Shown here one piece after another: positions 9,871 through 19,608 of a DNA stretch of 36,374 nt. How positions within the stretch are numbered: position 1 is the stretch's first letter; every line of letters starts with the position of its first letter. The notes below the pieces were generated by a model. That model saw nothing but the letters and a program-made list of their open reading frames with translations, had not been told where the DNA came from and did no database searches. Source of the DNA: Chara braunii (lineage: Eukaryota > Streptophyta > Charophyceae > Charales > Characeae); contig BFEA01000493.1 in assembly GCA_003427395.1 (NCBI GenBank), forward strand, positions 145,787 to 182,160. The letters are read 5' to 3'. Made by a program: the position numbers and the translations under genes.

Positions 9871-10757
9871 TACTCTAACCTCACATTCGTTCTCTTCCCT
9901 TTGTCATTTCCTTTTGTACCTCCATCTTTCCTCCCCTTTTCGGTGTGTCTTCTGCCCTTGTCGAGCGTACCTCTTCCTCCCTCTTTAGCTCGTTCCCTAG
10001 TAAATCCATATAATAATAATAATAATAATAATATCGATTATGAATGCATTCAAACCACCTTTTTCCGGTCCGTCACAGTCAAGGTCGGGGGCGTTATATC
10101 TGAGGTCGACTTCAGACGAGCCATGTTTCCAGCATGCTTGGACTGATCAACCCCCCCCTCTTTTCCTACCTGTATACGTGTATACAAACGGAATTTCCTT
10201 CCCGTTTACGTCGATTTTTCCTTGCAAGCGTGAAAGAAAAAGAAAAATAGATAAATAGATAAAATAATATAAAGAAGCTAAGGTATTTTTCCTCAATCTA
10301 AGTTATGAATAGTATTTTTTGGATTCAAGTTGTTTGTTAGAAAAGGAATTAGTAAGAAGAAGGAAAAAAATTCGAAATCACTTACCTCGTTGAGCGATCC
10401 GGACGACCGGCAGTAGTAGAGAAAACCAAAACTTGGAAGTTTGCGTTCCATCGGCGGACCCTTGGCTACTGCAAGCCGACATCTAAGCAGGTGAATCCCT
10501 CCTTATACCAGTCTCCTCCCTCCGCGATCGCCCCTCCTTTCTTACTCTCCTCTCCTCCTTTTTCCTCCTCTTCTCCGTCTCTCCTTTGTTCTCCTTGTAT
10601 CCTCGCCCTCTCCCTATCTTCTACACTCTCATTTGCCCGGTGCTCCGTTTGCTATCGTAGGCGCGTCCTCCCTCCTCCTCCTCACACGATTACTCTTTAT
10701 CTCTTCCGATTGTACCCAGATTACGACCTCGTCCAGGTACAGTCCAACCGAGGACGC
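9871..10757. other. Unassigned, short TAA run and pyrimidine-rich sequence
   Basis: A TAA microsatellite lies at about 10009-10033. Pyrimidine-rich sequence runs at 10500-10690. Around 10455-10505, ACTGCAAGCCGACATC followed by CAGGTGAATCCCTCC loosely parallels ACTGCAAGGGACCAGGTGAG and what follows at 9660-9690, so the two segments may be diverged copies of one repeat. No product is recognised. Confidence 0.45.
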
Positions 10758-10898
10758 GTCGTGATTAGACAGAAGCGTCAGTTGTCCTCATCCGATATCA
10801 CATCCTCCTCTTTGTAATATCACCACCTTGTCGTGATTAGACAGAAGCGTCAGTTGTCCTCATCCGATATCACATCCTCCTCTTTGTAATATCACCCC
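10758..10898. repeat. 72-bp tandem duplication, two copies
   Basis: GTCGTGATTAGACAGAAGCG starts at 10758 and again at 10830. The copies are identical for about 67 bp, through AATATCACC, and then diverge. The near-perfect identity means a recent event or an assembly duplication. Confidence 0.95.
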
Positions 10899-11026
10899 CT
10901 TTTTCCCTCAATCAAGAAACCCCCGAAAACATGCGCTGAGAGCCTCTAATAACTAGAGTACAAGGTCTCAAAACTCGCTCCAGTTTTTCATACGGTTGTC
11001 TGAGCCCACTACCCTTCTCTTTCTCC

Positions 11027-11107
11027 CTCTTCTTCTTCTTCTTCTTTTTCTTCTTCTTCTTCTTCTTCTTCTTCTTCTTCTTCTTCTTCTTCTTCTTCTT
11101 CTTCTTC
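11027..11107. repeat. (CTT)n microsatellite
   Basis: About 80 bp of CTT repeats. It is homopyrimidine on the plus strand and could form a triplex. Confidence 0.97.
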
Positions 11108-12050
11108 ACTCTTCTCCCCCCTGCTAGCTTCCTCGCCTGTTTGCACGTTCGATAGCGCAAGCCGCTTGGTTCGTGCTCGATTGCATGTCTACGAATGCAT
11201 GCGCTAGCACCCGCTTCTCTTACCTTTAGCCCGCTATCGCATGCTGGCCTGCCTCACTTGCCACTGCGCTCCAGAGTTTGCTCGTCTGCACCGGTCTCGA
11301 CTTGCCTCCGCTACTCCACCTTGCTCGTTCTTACGGTTGGACGCATTAGTTTGTAGAATTTACCCCCTTAGTCAGGGCAGATTCATTCCCCAATAACTTT
11401 AGAAATGATAGTAATAAAAAAAATAATAATAATAAAATAAAATATTTAAAGTTTTCCTTTCGTAGCTTCTTGAAGTGTCATATCTCCCGGACGAATCTGA
11501 CCGAGTTAGTGGTTAGAATACGCGAGTACGGTTGTGTGTGTTCTAAAGTCATTGTTTCGAAAATCTGTCAAAAATCTGTTTGTCTGTTTTCTCTGCCCGA
11601 TCCACCATCTCCTACTAAGTATGTCAGTGTATACTCCCGCGTTGTAGAGGAAAATTCATCATTGGTTTACTCTCTCGATTGGCTGGGAGAGCGTCTAATT
11701 CGTGCCATGCGCCCCCCCGTAGTTCTCGGTAAGTGTTCCCCTCGTTTCTTTCCTGAACTTCTCATATAACTTAGGAAATATACAGATAACGCCTTCATAG
11801 GAAATATAACGAAACTTATCGGACCTTAAAAAAATAATAAAAGAAAAATTAAAATAAAGAAAATCTAGCTGAACTACTTTCCCTGCGCCCCGTAAGGCCA
11901 ACTGTCGGGCTTCTAGCACTCGGAGGAGCGCAAATTCGTTGCCATCCAACCGAACTCGGATTCATCTGAGCTTTTAGTGATCACGAGTTCGAGCCCCGCT
12001 ATTCTAATCACGGGCGAAGTAAATGGTCGGGCTGGCCTTAGTCCTGCAAA
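11108..12050. other. Unassigned; possible tRNA-like fragment at its end
   Basis: An AAT-rich microsatellite lies at about 11411-11448, and an A-rich stretch at 11826-11860. At about 11960-11990 the plus strand reads a CTTTTAG loop-like phrase followed by GAGTTCGAGCCCC, resembling an anticodon loop plus B box. There is no convincing A box or acceptor stem. No gene is recognised. Confidence 0.4.
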
Positions 12051-12134
12051 AGGAGCTAGCCCGGGGGCACAACGGACTCGATCCCCATACCTCCAACATG
12101 TTAATCTGCACTTGAACCCATTGGGCTAGCTCCT
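12051..12134 (-). other. tRNA-like sequence with 12-bp perfect terminal inverted repeat
   Basis: The minus strand reads an 84-nt unit. Its ends, AGGAGCTAGCCC and GGGCTAGCTCCT, are perfect inverse complements (12123-12134 and 12051-12062). The pol III A box TAGCCCAATGGG fits TRGCNNAGYNGG fully (plus 12117-12128), and the B box GGATCGAGTCC matches GGTTCGANTCC at 10 of 11 (plus 12074-12084). The T arm does not sit next to the acceptor stem as in a true tRNA, and its stem pairs poorly. It is therefore more likely a tRNA pseudogene or SINE head than a functional tRNA. Confidence 0.6.
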
Positions 12135-13689
12135 AGTTCAGTTAGAATAGGAGCAGCCTCACTATCAAGGAGAGTACAGGGCCGTTTCCGCCAGCATTAT
12201 AGGCCCTCAGCCTGTTTTCTAAGGACAGCCCAGGCCTGGTACCGGTTGTCCCTGCCTAGGTACGGTAGGCATCATGGTCCCTCGTGGCTGCCCAAGCCGT
12301 AGGGTCGGGCTTTTCGAGCTTACGATGGAGTGTTCCGATGGTCCTTTTTATTCCGACGGACCTGATGTCCGCGGATATTTAGTCTTTATCATTCGAGTTT
12401 CTAACTAACTCGGATAAAAGTGGTCGCTCCTTGCGTGACTTTTCTCTTACTCTTCAGTTCATTTGTAGTCGGAGGTTTTATTTCTGCGCGTGCCACAATA
12501 GTGCATGCGGTTATTTCAATTTTTAATCCACGAGTCCTTATCATCTCCGCGTGCGCCATGTAAGCGCGTGCGGCTACTTAACAGATCTTAGCCTTTTGAA
12601 GAGTTTATCCCACTTTTTAGACTGGCTACGACATGGTAGCTGGCGTCGAAGCTGTATTGTTGGCAAAATCATGAGCAAATAGTACCCTTGTAAGGGTGTT
12701 TGCTCCGACAGCGCTGCTACAGGGCGATGTATTTCTCCGCTTTTCAGCGGAAGATTCACTCGATTTTGCTCCTACCATCGATGGAAGCTGTCTCATCTTC
12801 GTAGCCCATGTCCTTCTCATCTATAAACTTTAACTGGGTTTGCGTCTGGCGTCTGTCATTAAAGTCATCGTCGTATGCTCAGCGGTGCTCATTCTGATGA
12901 GTTATTTCCTTCTTGATTTTTTATCGAATATGGTCGAACCAAAAGGCCAGGTACGCCTGTATTGTAACAACAAAGGAAAGGGGCGGGGTAGGAGTACAAA
13001 AGAGAGAGGGAGAGCTTACCTCCAAAGAAATGGCGATGTGGGGTAAACTGAGAAGCGAGCTACAATAAACAACCTGCAAAGTTACGGACTTGTCCTCTGG
13101 CTAGTGTGCGACGCATTGCGTCGTTTGGAGGTAGCATTATGTTGGTCACGACGGAGGGAGACTTACCTGTTGGCTGGTGGGTTCAGGTAGGAGCATACAG
13201 TCGGCTGACGATCCACTTGATTTTGCTCACACTGCCAACGGAAGAACGTGAAGCGGGATCGTGGAGCTAGAAACTTACCTGTTGGTTGAGGCTCTGCTCG
13301 GAGTGTCGGGCGAAGCAGTAGAGGACCGCAACGAGGCTGGATACTTGCAGCTTAGCAAGAGCACTGCTTGTATCATCAACCACAATAGCGGAGCTTATAA
13401 ACCGAGGGCTTGTAAACTTGCAAGATTGGTGCATATGGGAGGACGATTGTCAAATGGCGAGGCTGCGACTATTGTCTTCTTGAGGTTGACTCTGTACGGT
13501 TTGCCTACCACGGCTTCCCGTTAGGTTGCTAGGTGCACGATGTCGGCAAATTATTGATGGGATCAGCTCGGGTATAATAACAACGAATAATTACTGCAGC
13601 TTAGGGGAGTGACTCGGCTCTACGTAAGTGTTATTTCTGCAACCTTAGGAGAGCCAAAATTTGAGTGTGCAGCTACGAGTCGCCGACAG
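12135..13689. other. Unassigned sequence with two CTCGATTTTGCTC-type motifs
   Basis: No gene is recognised. GATTCACTCGATTTTGCTCC occurs near 12751, beside a CCGCT-tttc-AGCGG hairpin. A diverged copy, GATCCACTTGATTTTGCTCA, lies near 13211. ACTTACCTGTTGG occurs at about 13160 and 13272, so this region may hold tandemly related repeats. Open frames at 12840-13046 and 13261-13524 show no domain. Confidence 0.45.
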
Positions 13690-14024
13690 TTTGACGAAGT
13701 ATGGGGGAGAGGTGCACTATTGTCAGGCGACGGTGTTGTTCGAGATAGAGGTAGTGTGGACTGGGTGGCATGATCATGCTTGTGAAGGGGGTTACCGCTG
13801 CAACTTGAGGCTTCGTCGGAAAGCCGTTTGTCAGCAATTTCACTTCGGTTTGACTAGCGGTTGCGCATGTTGGCCATCATTGCGGGGCTCTAAGGCGTGT
13901 GAAGATAACAAGGCCCTCTCCTAAGAGTTGAGTTGTCCCCCTCTTGTATCTCGGGTGTTTGAAACCCCTTCTCTTCTGCCTTTCTGACTCTAAGTCTAAT
14001 CCTATTACGATAGGAAGGCGGCAG

Positions 14025-14129
14025 GCGGGATTGCAACCCGTAGAACCGCAGCAAGACTCTGTGGGGAGTCAGCCCACCGATTGCGGGAGCTATGCCGGAA
14101 CCTAGGCGAGGTTCTGGAGGCAGGGAACC
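14025..14129 (-). other. tRNA-like 3' module of E2
   Basis: In minus-strand order: GGTTCCCTGCCTCC; a hairpin GAACCT-cgcct-AGGTTC (plus 14098-14114); a D-arm-like CCC/GGG around GCAATCGGT; an anticodon-arm-like GACTC-CCCACA-GAGTC (plus 14055-14070); and a T-arm-like CGGG-TTGCAAT-CCCG with a 7-nt loop (plus 14026-14040). E3 has the same arms with different stem bases (CCTC/GAGG and GTGGG/CTCAC). This looks like a tRNA-like fold conserved by compensatory change. It is not a standard tRNA, since no acceptor stem was found. Confidence 0.65.
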
Positions 14130-14380
14130 GAGAGGTAACCATTGTTTTCCTTCTATAAACCCAAGTATAACCCCTATATGTACTTCTTGCTATGGTGAAC
14201 TGAGTATATCAGTTTGACTTCCGGGACAAACCAAACTTAATTAAAGGAATGATTCTGCAAGTTGTAGTTTCAATTTTGTTGGCTTGACTGAAAGCAGATT
14301 GTGGAGTTGCATCTAGGGGAAGGATGGGAGGAAGGCAGTATTGCATGTTTGACTGGGTCAACCAAAGGCTGGGAGAGTCT

Positions 14381-15097
14381 CCATAAGATTGGAGGGCACA
14401 GTGTTATGTTTTATTTTTGATTGTCTGACGGACCAGACAGGTTCCCATAAGATTGGGTGGTCTGGTTGCTTTGACTTGTGAGGGTTGTTTGTGTTTGATT
14501 TTCAGGGACCAAACATTTTTTCATAAGTTTGGATGACCAGGTTGCCTTGATTTTCTTTTTGTTCCTTATGCTTTGTTAATTTCTGAAGGAGAGTTGGGCA
14601 CGTTCCATAAGATTGGATGACCCTAACTCTCTTTTGTGTTATTTTTTGGGAAGAAATTCAGGCAAAGGACTGTACAGGTTCCCATAAGATTGGGCGGTCT
14701 GGTCTGCAGCAATGCACATGCTGAAACAAAAAAGACTAAATTTGTTTATATCTTATATTACTTACTTATGAACAGGCTAGTCAGACATTTTTCCATAAGG
14801 TTTGATAGTCAGACTTTAACTTATCACTAACTGAAGAGAGTATGAATTAAAAATAAAAATTGCGGTAAGAAGGGACAGGTTGAATCTTGATCTAAGATGA
14901 TCGGTTCAGTCATATGTTGCCTTAAAAGACAAAGTACATATAGTTTTATATAACTTGGGTACTTAAATGGTACATGGCTACTAGACTGGCTAACCTAGTC
15001 ATATACCCAAAGAGGAAAAAAATTGTAGTGCCCTGTGTTTGTGTATATTCTATGGCTCAGCTAGACAGGTTCTCATAAGATCGGGTGGTCTATAGCT
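14381..15097 (-). repeat. Array B: about seven hairpins with conserved CATAAG loop
   Basis: On the plus strand a loop phrase close to CCCATAAGATTGGG recurs near 14381, 14445, 14522, 14604, 14681, 14792 and 15071. Flanking stems vary: ACCAGAC/GTCTGGT (14432-14438 with 14460-14466); CCAAAC/GTTTGG (14509-14532); GAGAGTT plus GGG with CCC plus AACTCTC (14589-14631); AGTCAGAC/GTCAGACT with one mismatch (14779-14815); AGCT-AGAC/GTCT-at-AGCT (15059-15097). The first and fifth copies pair poorly. Spacing is irregular (about 65-280 bp). Listed on minus because that is E2's inferred orientation. Confidence 0.85.
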
Positions 15098-15396
15098 TTA
15101 TGCCTTATGTAAGTTGGGTATAAAGGGATAAATCAGTGAAAGATCATGAACTATTGTTTGATAAGGTTGGTTTTGGGGCTGGTGAGAGTAGTTAACTTTG
15201 TGGTTTTGGTCTGCATGTGACTAAGTGAGGCTACTACTTAATCCGAGTTTCAGTTTGATAGGTAGTTGCTTTAGCTGCTCGCCACGTGCTAGAGCCATAA
15301 AAGTTAGTTTCAATTCCTGCATTTTCTTAGCTAAGTTTATTTTTTTACTTAGGTCAATTTCTTAATTTTCTAGGATCATTTATTATACTTGGTCTT

Positions 15397-16010
15397 GTAT
15401 AAATCTTGGTAAGTCACTTTCTCTATGGGAAGCGATGCCGAAATTTATACGAAACCAAGGAGTTAGTCAGATTTTGTTTTTTTTTTGTCTAGTTTTTCTG
15501 ATTTTTTGGCTTAGTAAAAATATGAAAAACCTCATTTCCTAAAGGGAGTGCTGCCCAAATTTTTGATAATTCGGGAGTTAGACAAAATTGGACCTTGAGA
15601 AGTCAAAATCACTTTAGATTCTGAACTTAGATTTGTATAAATCTTGAAATAACACTTCCTTTACGGGAAGCGCTGCCAAAATTTCTACAAATCTAAGGGG
15701 GCAGTTGAACTTTGCTTCAAGTCGAACTCAAGTCTAACCTCTGAGTTTCTGTCTAACTTAGTATAAATCTGGGAAGTCTACCTTTCTAAAGGAGATGCTG
15801 CCCAAATTTATACTAATTCAGGCAGTTAGACAAAATTTGACTTTCCAGAATTAGAGTTGTTTTGTTTTCATATTTGAGTCAGTATAAATTTTGCGAAGGC
15901 ACTTTTCCTACGGGAAGCACTGCCGAAAGTTTTATAGTCTAAAGGAGACAGGTTATATTTTGACAGGTGATCTGGAAATTCACTCTGTATAGAGGAGATC
16001 CGGCCAGAAT
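15397..16010 (-). repeat. Array C: about six long-armed hairpins, about 120-bp period
   Basis: The plus strand repeats a phrase close to GGGAAGCGCTGCC near 15427, 15546, 15665, 15790, 15912 and, degenerate, 15990. Each is flanked by AT-rich arms that pair. Unit 3 has CTTAGATTTGTA (15626-15637) with TACAAATCTAAG (15686-15697), a perfect 12 bp continued by AAAT and TTG, plus an inner CTTCC/GGAAG. Unit 4 has TTAGTATAAAT (15758-15768) with ATTTATACTAA (15806-15816), a perfect 11 bp continued by TGGG/CCCA, plus an inner CCTTT/AAAGG. Unit 1 has GTATAAAT/ATTTATAC at 15397-15450. The reverse complement of this array matches E3 at 29410-30680. Confidence 0.85.
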
Positions 16011-16214
16011 CTACCTCTTATTTAGGTATGTGCTTAAGGGCAGACCTGGACTTAGTTAATTAAGAGCAATGTTTGAGTGAGATCGTGATATGGAGATCAC
16101 TCTCGATTTGGACTCATAGATTTAGCTTGGGGATTGGCTTGTCTTGTGTTACAGGTCCTCTTGAACGTCTGATTCGAAGTCAGGACTAGATTCAGCTTAA
16201 TCCTACAAGGATCA

Positions 16215-16246
16215 CCTTCTCTTATCACTGATAACAGGTCGGTTGC
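16215..16246 (-). other. TGTTATC hairpin of E2
   Basis: On the minus strand CAACCGACCTGTTATC, AGT, GATAAG forms a short hairpin. The CAACCGACCTGTTATC part is identical to that in E1 at about 3369-3384. Confidence 0.75.
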
Positions 16247-16740
16247 CGATTCGTCGGTCTACGACTCAACTCCAATTCATGCTCGAATACTCAACCTAAA
16301 AGGTTTTGGCCCTGATGATTTTTGTTGTTTTATTAAGGTTTTCACCCGGACTTTTATTGGATGACCCTTTAACAAAGGTATTGAGTATTTAACTTGTGGG
16401 AGGTTGGACAATGGTTGGGGTTTGCATGATTAAAGCGAAGGGTATGAGTATAGAGATTGATTGAAGTTGACTCCCTGTAGTGCGTGGACTTTTGATTGAC
16501 TCTTTGATGTGATTGCAGATATGTTTCATGGTTCGGATTTTGGATTTGACTGTCTGCGATCACACATATATATATGGTTGTGAGGAGTCTCACAGTGATT
16601 GCGAGAAGTGATCATCACATTCGTAACCCCCCTTTACATATATATATGTATATACCTATGTTGGGTGTTCACGTGGCCTGAGGGGCCAACGCTTAAGGGG
16701 TTAATTAAGGTTGAGATTGGAAAAGGAAATAAAACTCCTC

Positions 16741-17057
16741 CATTTGTTGTATGCTTCTTAAAGATTTTTTAGTCGGACGTTGGTCCTGGGTCTGGATTTA
16801 AGGTCCTTGTCCAGGACATCCCAGGTCCTTGGCTCTGCTTGGAAGGAATCATCCTCCGCACAGAGCCTCTTTGTCCTGCCCGCCGGGACACTCATCGTAA
16901 AGGCCGGAGGTGCCGCGGAGGCCGAACGGCTATTTCTCCAGTCGTGCAATATCGTGAAGGGATAGACTCTCATGACACTTCGAGTTTGACACTTGAATGT
17001 CATAAGCGGTACTCGGATCCACGAAGAACCACTTGATTATGGGCACTACATAGTACG
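16741..17057. other. Unassigned, GC-richer segment before the gap
   Basis: No gene is recognised. Short overlapping open frames on both strands (16780-16965, 16758-17003) have no domain. Base composition is clearly higher in GC than the adjacent E2, so a different insertion may begin here and continue into the gap. Confidence 0.5.
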
Positions 17058-18037
17058 NNNNNNNNNNNNNNNNNNNNNNNNNNNNNNNNNNNNNNNNNNN
17101 NNNNNNNNNNNNNNNNNNNNNNNNNNNNNNNNNNNNNNNNNNNNNNNNNNNNNNNNNNNNNNNNNNNNNNNNNNNNNNNNNNNNNNNNNNNNNNNNNNNN
17201 NNNNNNNNNNNNNNNNNNNNNNNNNNNNNNNNNNNNNNNNNNNNNNNNNNNNNNNNNNNNNNNNNNNNNNNNNNNNNNNNNNNNNNNNNNNNNNNNNNNN
17301 NNNNNNNNNNNNNNNNNNNNNNNNNNNNNNNNNNNNNNNNNNNNNNNNNNNNNNNNNNNNNNNNNNNNNNNNNNNNNNNNNNNNNNNNNNNNNNNNNNNN
17401 NNNNNNNNNNNNNNNNNNNNNNNNNNNNNNNNNNNNNNNNNNNNNNNNNNNNNNNNNNNNNNNNNNNNNNNNNNNNNNNNNNNNNNNNNNNNNNNNNNNN
17501 NNNNNNNNNNNNNNNNNNNNNNNNNNNNNNNNNNNNNNNNNNNNNNNNNNNNNNNNNNNNNNNNNNNNNNNNNNNNNNNNNNNNNNNNNNNNNNNNNNNN
17601 NNNNNNNNNNNNNNNNNNNNNNNNNNNNNNNNNNNNNNNNNNNNNNNNNNNNNNNNNNNNNNNNNNNNNNNNNNNNNNNNNNNNNNNNNNNNNNNNNNNN
17701 NNNNNNNNNNNNNNNNNNNNNNNNNNNNNNNNNNNNNNNNNNNNNNNNNNNNNNNNNNNNNNNNNNNNNNNNNNNNNNNNNNNNNNNNNNNNNNNNNNNN
17801 NNNNNNNNNNNNNNNNNNNNNNNNNNNNNNNNNNNNNNNNNNNNNNNNNNNNNNNNNNNNNNNNNNNNNNNNNNNNNNNNNNNNNNNNNNNNNNNNNNNN
17901 NNNNNNNNNNNNNNNNNNNNNNNNNNNNNNNNNNNNNNNNNNNNNNNNNNNNNNNNNNNNNNNNNNNNNNNNNNNNNNNNNNNNNNNNNNNNNNNNNNNN
18001 NNNNNNNNNNNNNNNNNNNNNNNNNNNNNNNNNNNNN
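17058..18037. other. Assembly gap (980 N)
   Basis: Unknown bases. Long open frames that appear to span it are artefacts of untranslated N. The expected integrase end of chromovirus copy A and the start of S1 copy b could lie partly inside it. Confidence 1.
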
Positions 18038-18443
18038 TTGGGACCTCAGCCCCCCCAAGATGTCGATTCACGTACGGGCCCGATAGAGGAGTAAAACTGC
18101 GCGTACCCCCTATGCTACAGCGTACGAGAAACACCCTCGGCTGGTCCACCTCTGCGATTGCAACTGATTAACTTTCCTACTGTGGACTGGTAGCTCAGCG
18201 GGGATACGCGCACTGAAGGGAGGTGACAACTCCCGCAAGGTGGAGGGAGGTAAGTCGTGCCTCGCATAGGCCCTATCTTGTCGTAGGGGCTCACGAGAGG
18301 TATGGCTGGCGCACTCGGCCGGAGCGGCTTGCGGAAGCTCCATGTGTACTCGCGACGAGGATTAAGACCAACTCCTGCGTGACGAGGCCGGGAGGGTCCG
18401 TCCCGTTTTGTGCGGTGCCGGACCGATGCACTCGACAACCATA
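18038..18443 (+). repeat. Dispersed repeat S1, copy b
   Basis: Homologous to S1 copies a and c (both minus). The segment CTATGCTACAGCGTACGAGA matches copy c exactly. The A-box match TAGCTCAGCGGG lies at 18191-18202 and GGTAAGTCGTGCC takes the B-box position weakly. It ends at a GACAACC motif (about 18436-18442), where chromovirus RNase H sequence begins on the other strand. It may start inside the gap. Its orientation is opposite to the adjacent chromovirus, so it is not simply that element's LTR. Confidence 0.75.
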
Positions 18444-18959
18444 ATCCAGGCAGTGGTGGTAATGAGTGCGATATGTGTCGGTCACCGACTGATCAATAGT
18501 GGTGATGGAGATAGTAGAAAGATGAATGGGTTCCTGATTGTGATCAAGACGGCGGGACAAGGCATCGGCGACGCAGTTCCTTTCCCCCTTGACAGGCTGG
18601 GTGGTGAAACTGAACTCGGATAAATCATGCCACCAATGTGTCTGTTGTATGGAAAGTTTGGGCTTCATGAGGAAAGCCTGAACAACTGAGTTGTCCGTGT
18701 ACACCGTGAAGGGTGCTCCGTGAAGATAATGACGCCAATGCCGGGTAGTATAAACTACTGCGAGAACCGCACGTTCATCGGCAGTGTAGTTTATCTCGGA
18801 AAACGGTAACTGGCGGGAGTAGAAGGCAATCAGGCAATCCCCAGCATGAGCCTCGAGAAACCCATCCTCCTCGATGGTCGAGGAGTAAGTAACGGGAAGA
18901 CTATCAGTGGAAGGAAGTGGTGGGAGGATAGGCATTAATCGAGAAGCAGTGTTAGACAC
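18444..18959 (-). pseudogene. Chromovirus copy A: RNase H domain fragment
   Basis: The minus strand encodes a Ty3/gypsy RNase H: acidic motif DERAVLAV, then TRHWRHYL, then TDNSVVQ with its catalytic Asp, then CVADALSRR. The open frame runs on past the domain into S1 sequence. The start of the domain, including the first catalytic Asp, is missing, because an internal deletion joins the RT palm directly to a Pro-rich part just before SRLMPILPPLP. Compared with copy B roughly 480 bp have been lost. No integrase follows: S1 and the gap replace it. It is a non-functional fragment in the same orientation as copies B and C. Confidence 0.9.
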
Positions 18960-19570
18960 TGTATGAGGGGGGGGGAAAGGAGGACATCGCGGAGGTGTTT
19001 GAGATGGTCTTTTAAGGTACGACTGTAGACCAAGATGTCGTTCAGGTATACGAGAACGTATTCTTCAAGGATGTCCCTGAAGATATCGTTCCTCGTCGTC
19101 CGGAAGGTGGCGAGTGCATTGGTGAGGGCAAATGGCATCATCATGAACTCGTTGTGACTGAAGCGCGACCGGAAGACGGTTTTTGGTTGGTCCTCTGCGG
19201 CAACGCGGATTTGGTGGTAACTGCTACGAAGATCGATCTTCATGAAGAAGCGGTTGGCTGTCAGACGGTTAAACAACTCATATGCGCTAGGCATGGGATA
19301 GTTGTTCTTAACCTTGTAACAGTTAAGGCCGCGGTAGTCAATAAAAGGGCGAAGAGTTTCATCCACTTTGCGAGCAAAGAGGACGGGTGCACCCCAAGGG
19401 GAGTTACTGGGTTTAATGAAACCGAGTGGAAGGAGCTCCTCGAGCTGACGCTTGAGTTTCGTCGCCTCTGGAATCGAGAGTCGATAGGGTGTCTGATGGT
19501 GGATACGATAGTCAGACACAAGCTGGATAAAATGCTAAACACCGCTCATTGGAGGGATCCCGTTGTATGA
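18960..19570 (-). pseudogene. Chromovirus copy A: reverse transcriptase fragment
   Basis: An open frame of about 194 codons reads in order: HHQTPYRLSIPEA; LGFIKPSNSPWGAPVLF; LRPFIDYRGLN; FMKIDLRSSYHQIR with the first catalytic Asp; MPFALTNALATF; and an active-site box reading YLNDILVYS. In active Ty3/gypsy enzymes that box is YLDD or similar, so one catalytic Asp is replaced by Asn, consistent with a single G-to-A change on the coding strand. The thumb and connection are deleted. The upstream frame continues in pieces to about 19570. It is clearly an RT, and clearly inactive as read. Confidence 0.93.
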
Positions 19571-19608
19571 GAAATACGGGGGGAAAATGTTCGGTTCTTT
19601 CAAATCAA

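Larger units (their letters stand above)
13690..16740 (-). mobile_element. Element E2: hairpin-array element, copy 2
   Basis: It reads from about 16740 (5') to 13690 (3'). Collinear with E3 by eye: the 5' segment at 16740-16250 matches 28715-29195, including an ATCGCAG motif followed by GTCAAAT; the TGTTATC hairpin at about 16246-16221; an array of long-armed hairpins (array C, 16010-15397); an array with a conserved CATAAG-containing loop (array B, 15097-14381); the tRNA-like module (14129-14025); then a segment with the 12-mer GAGAGGGCCTTG (complement at 13909-13920), identical in E3 at 32164-32175. E1 shares the 5' segment, hairpin array and 3' module. No coding frame is preserved between copies, so it is inferred to be non-coding. 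Ends are approximate. Confidence 0.7.

Noticed and set aside
9676-10146. 156-codon plus frame and its 84-codon minus counterpart (9615-9869)
   Set aside because: They are translations of the polypyrimidine microsatellite and carry no independent coding signal.
16993-18171. Long open frames of 350-390 codons on both strands
   Set aside because: They consist almost wholly of unknown residues across the N gap.
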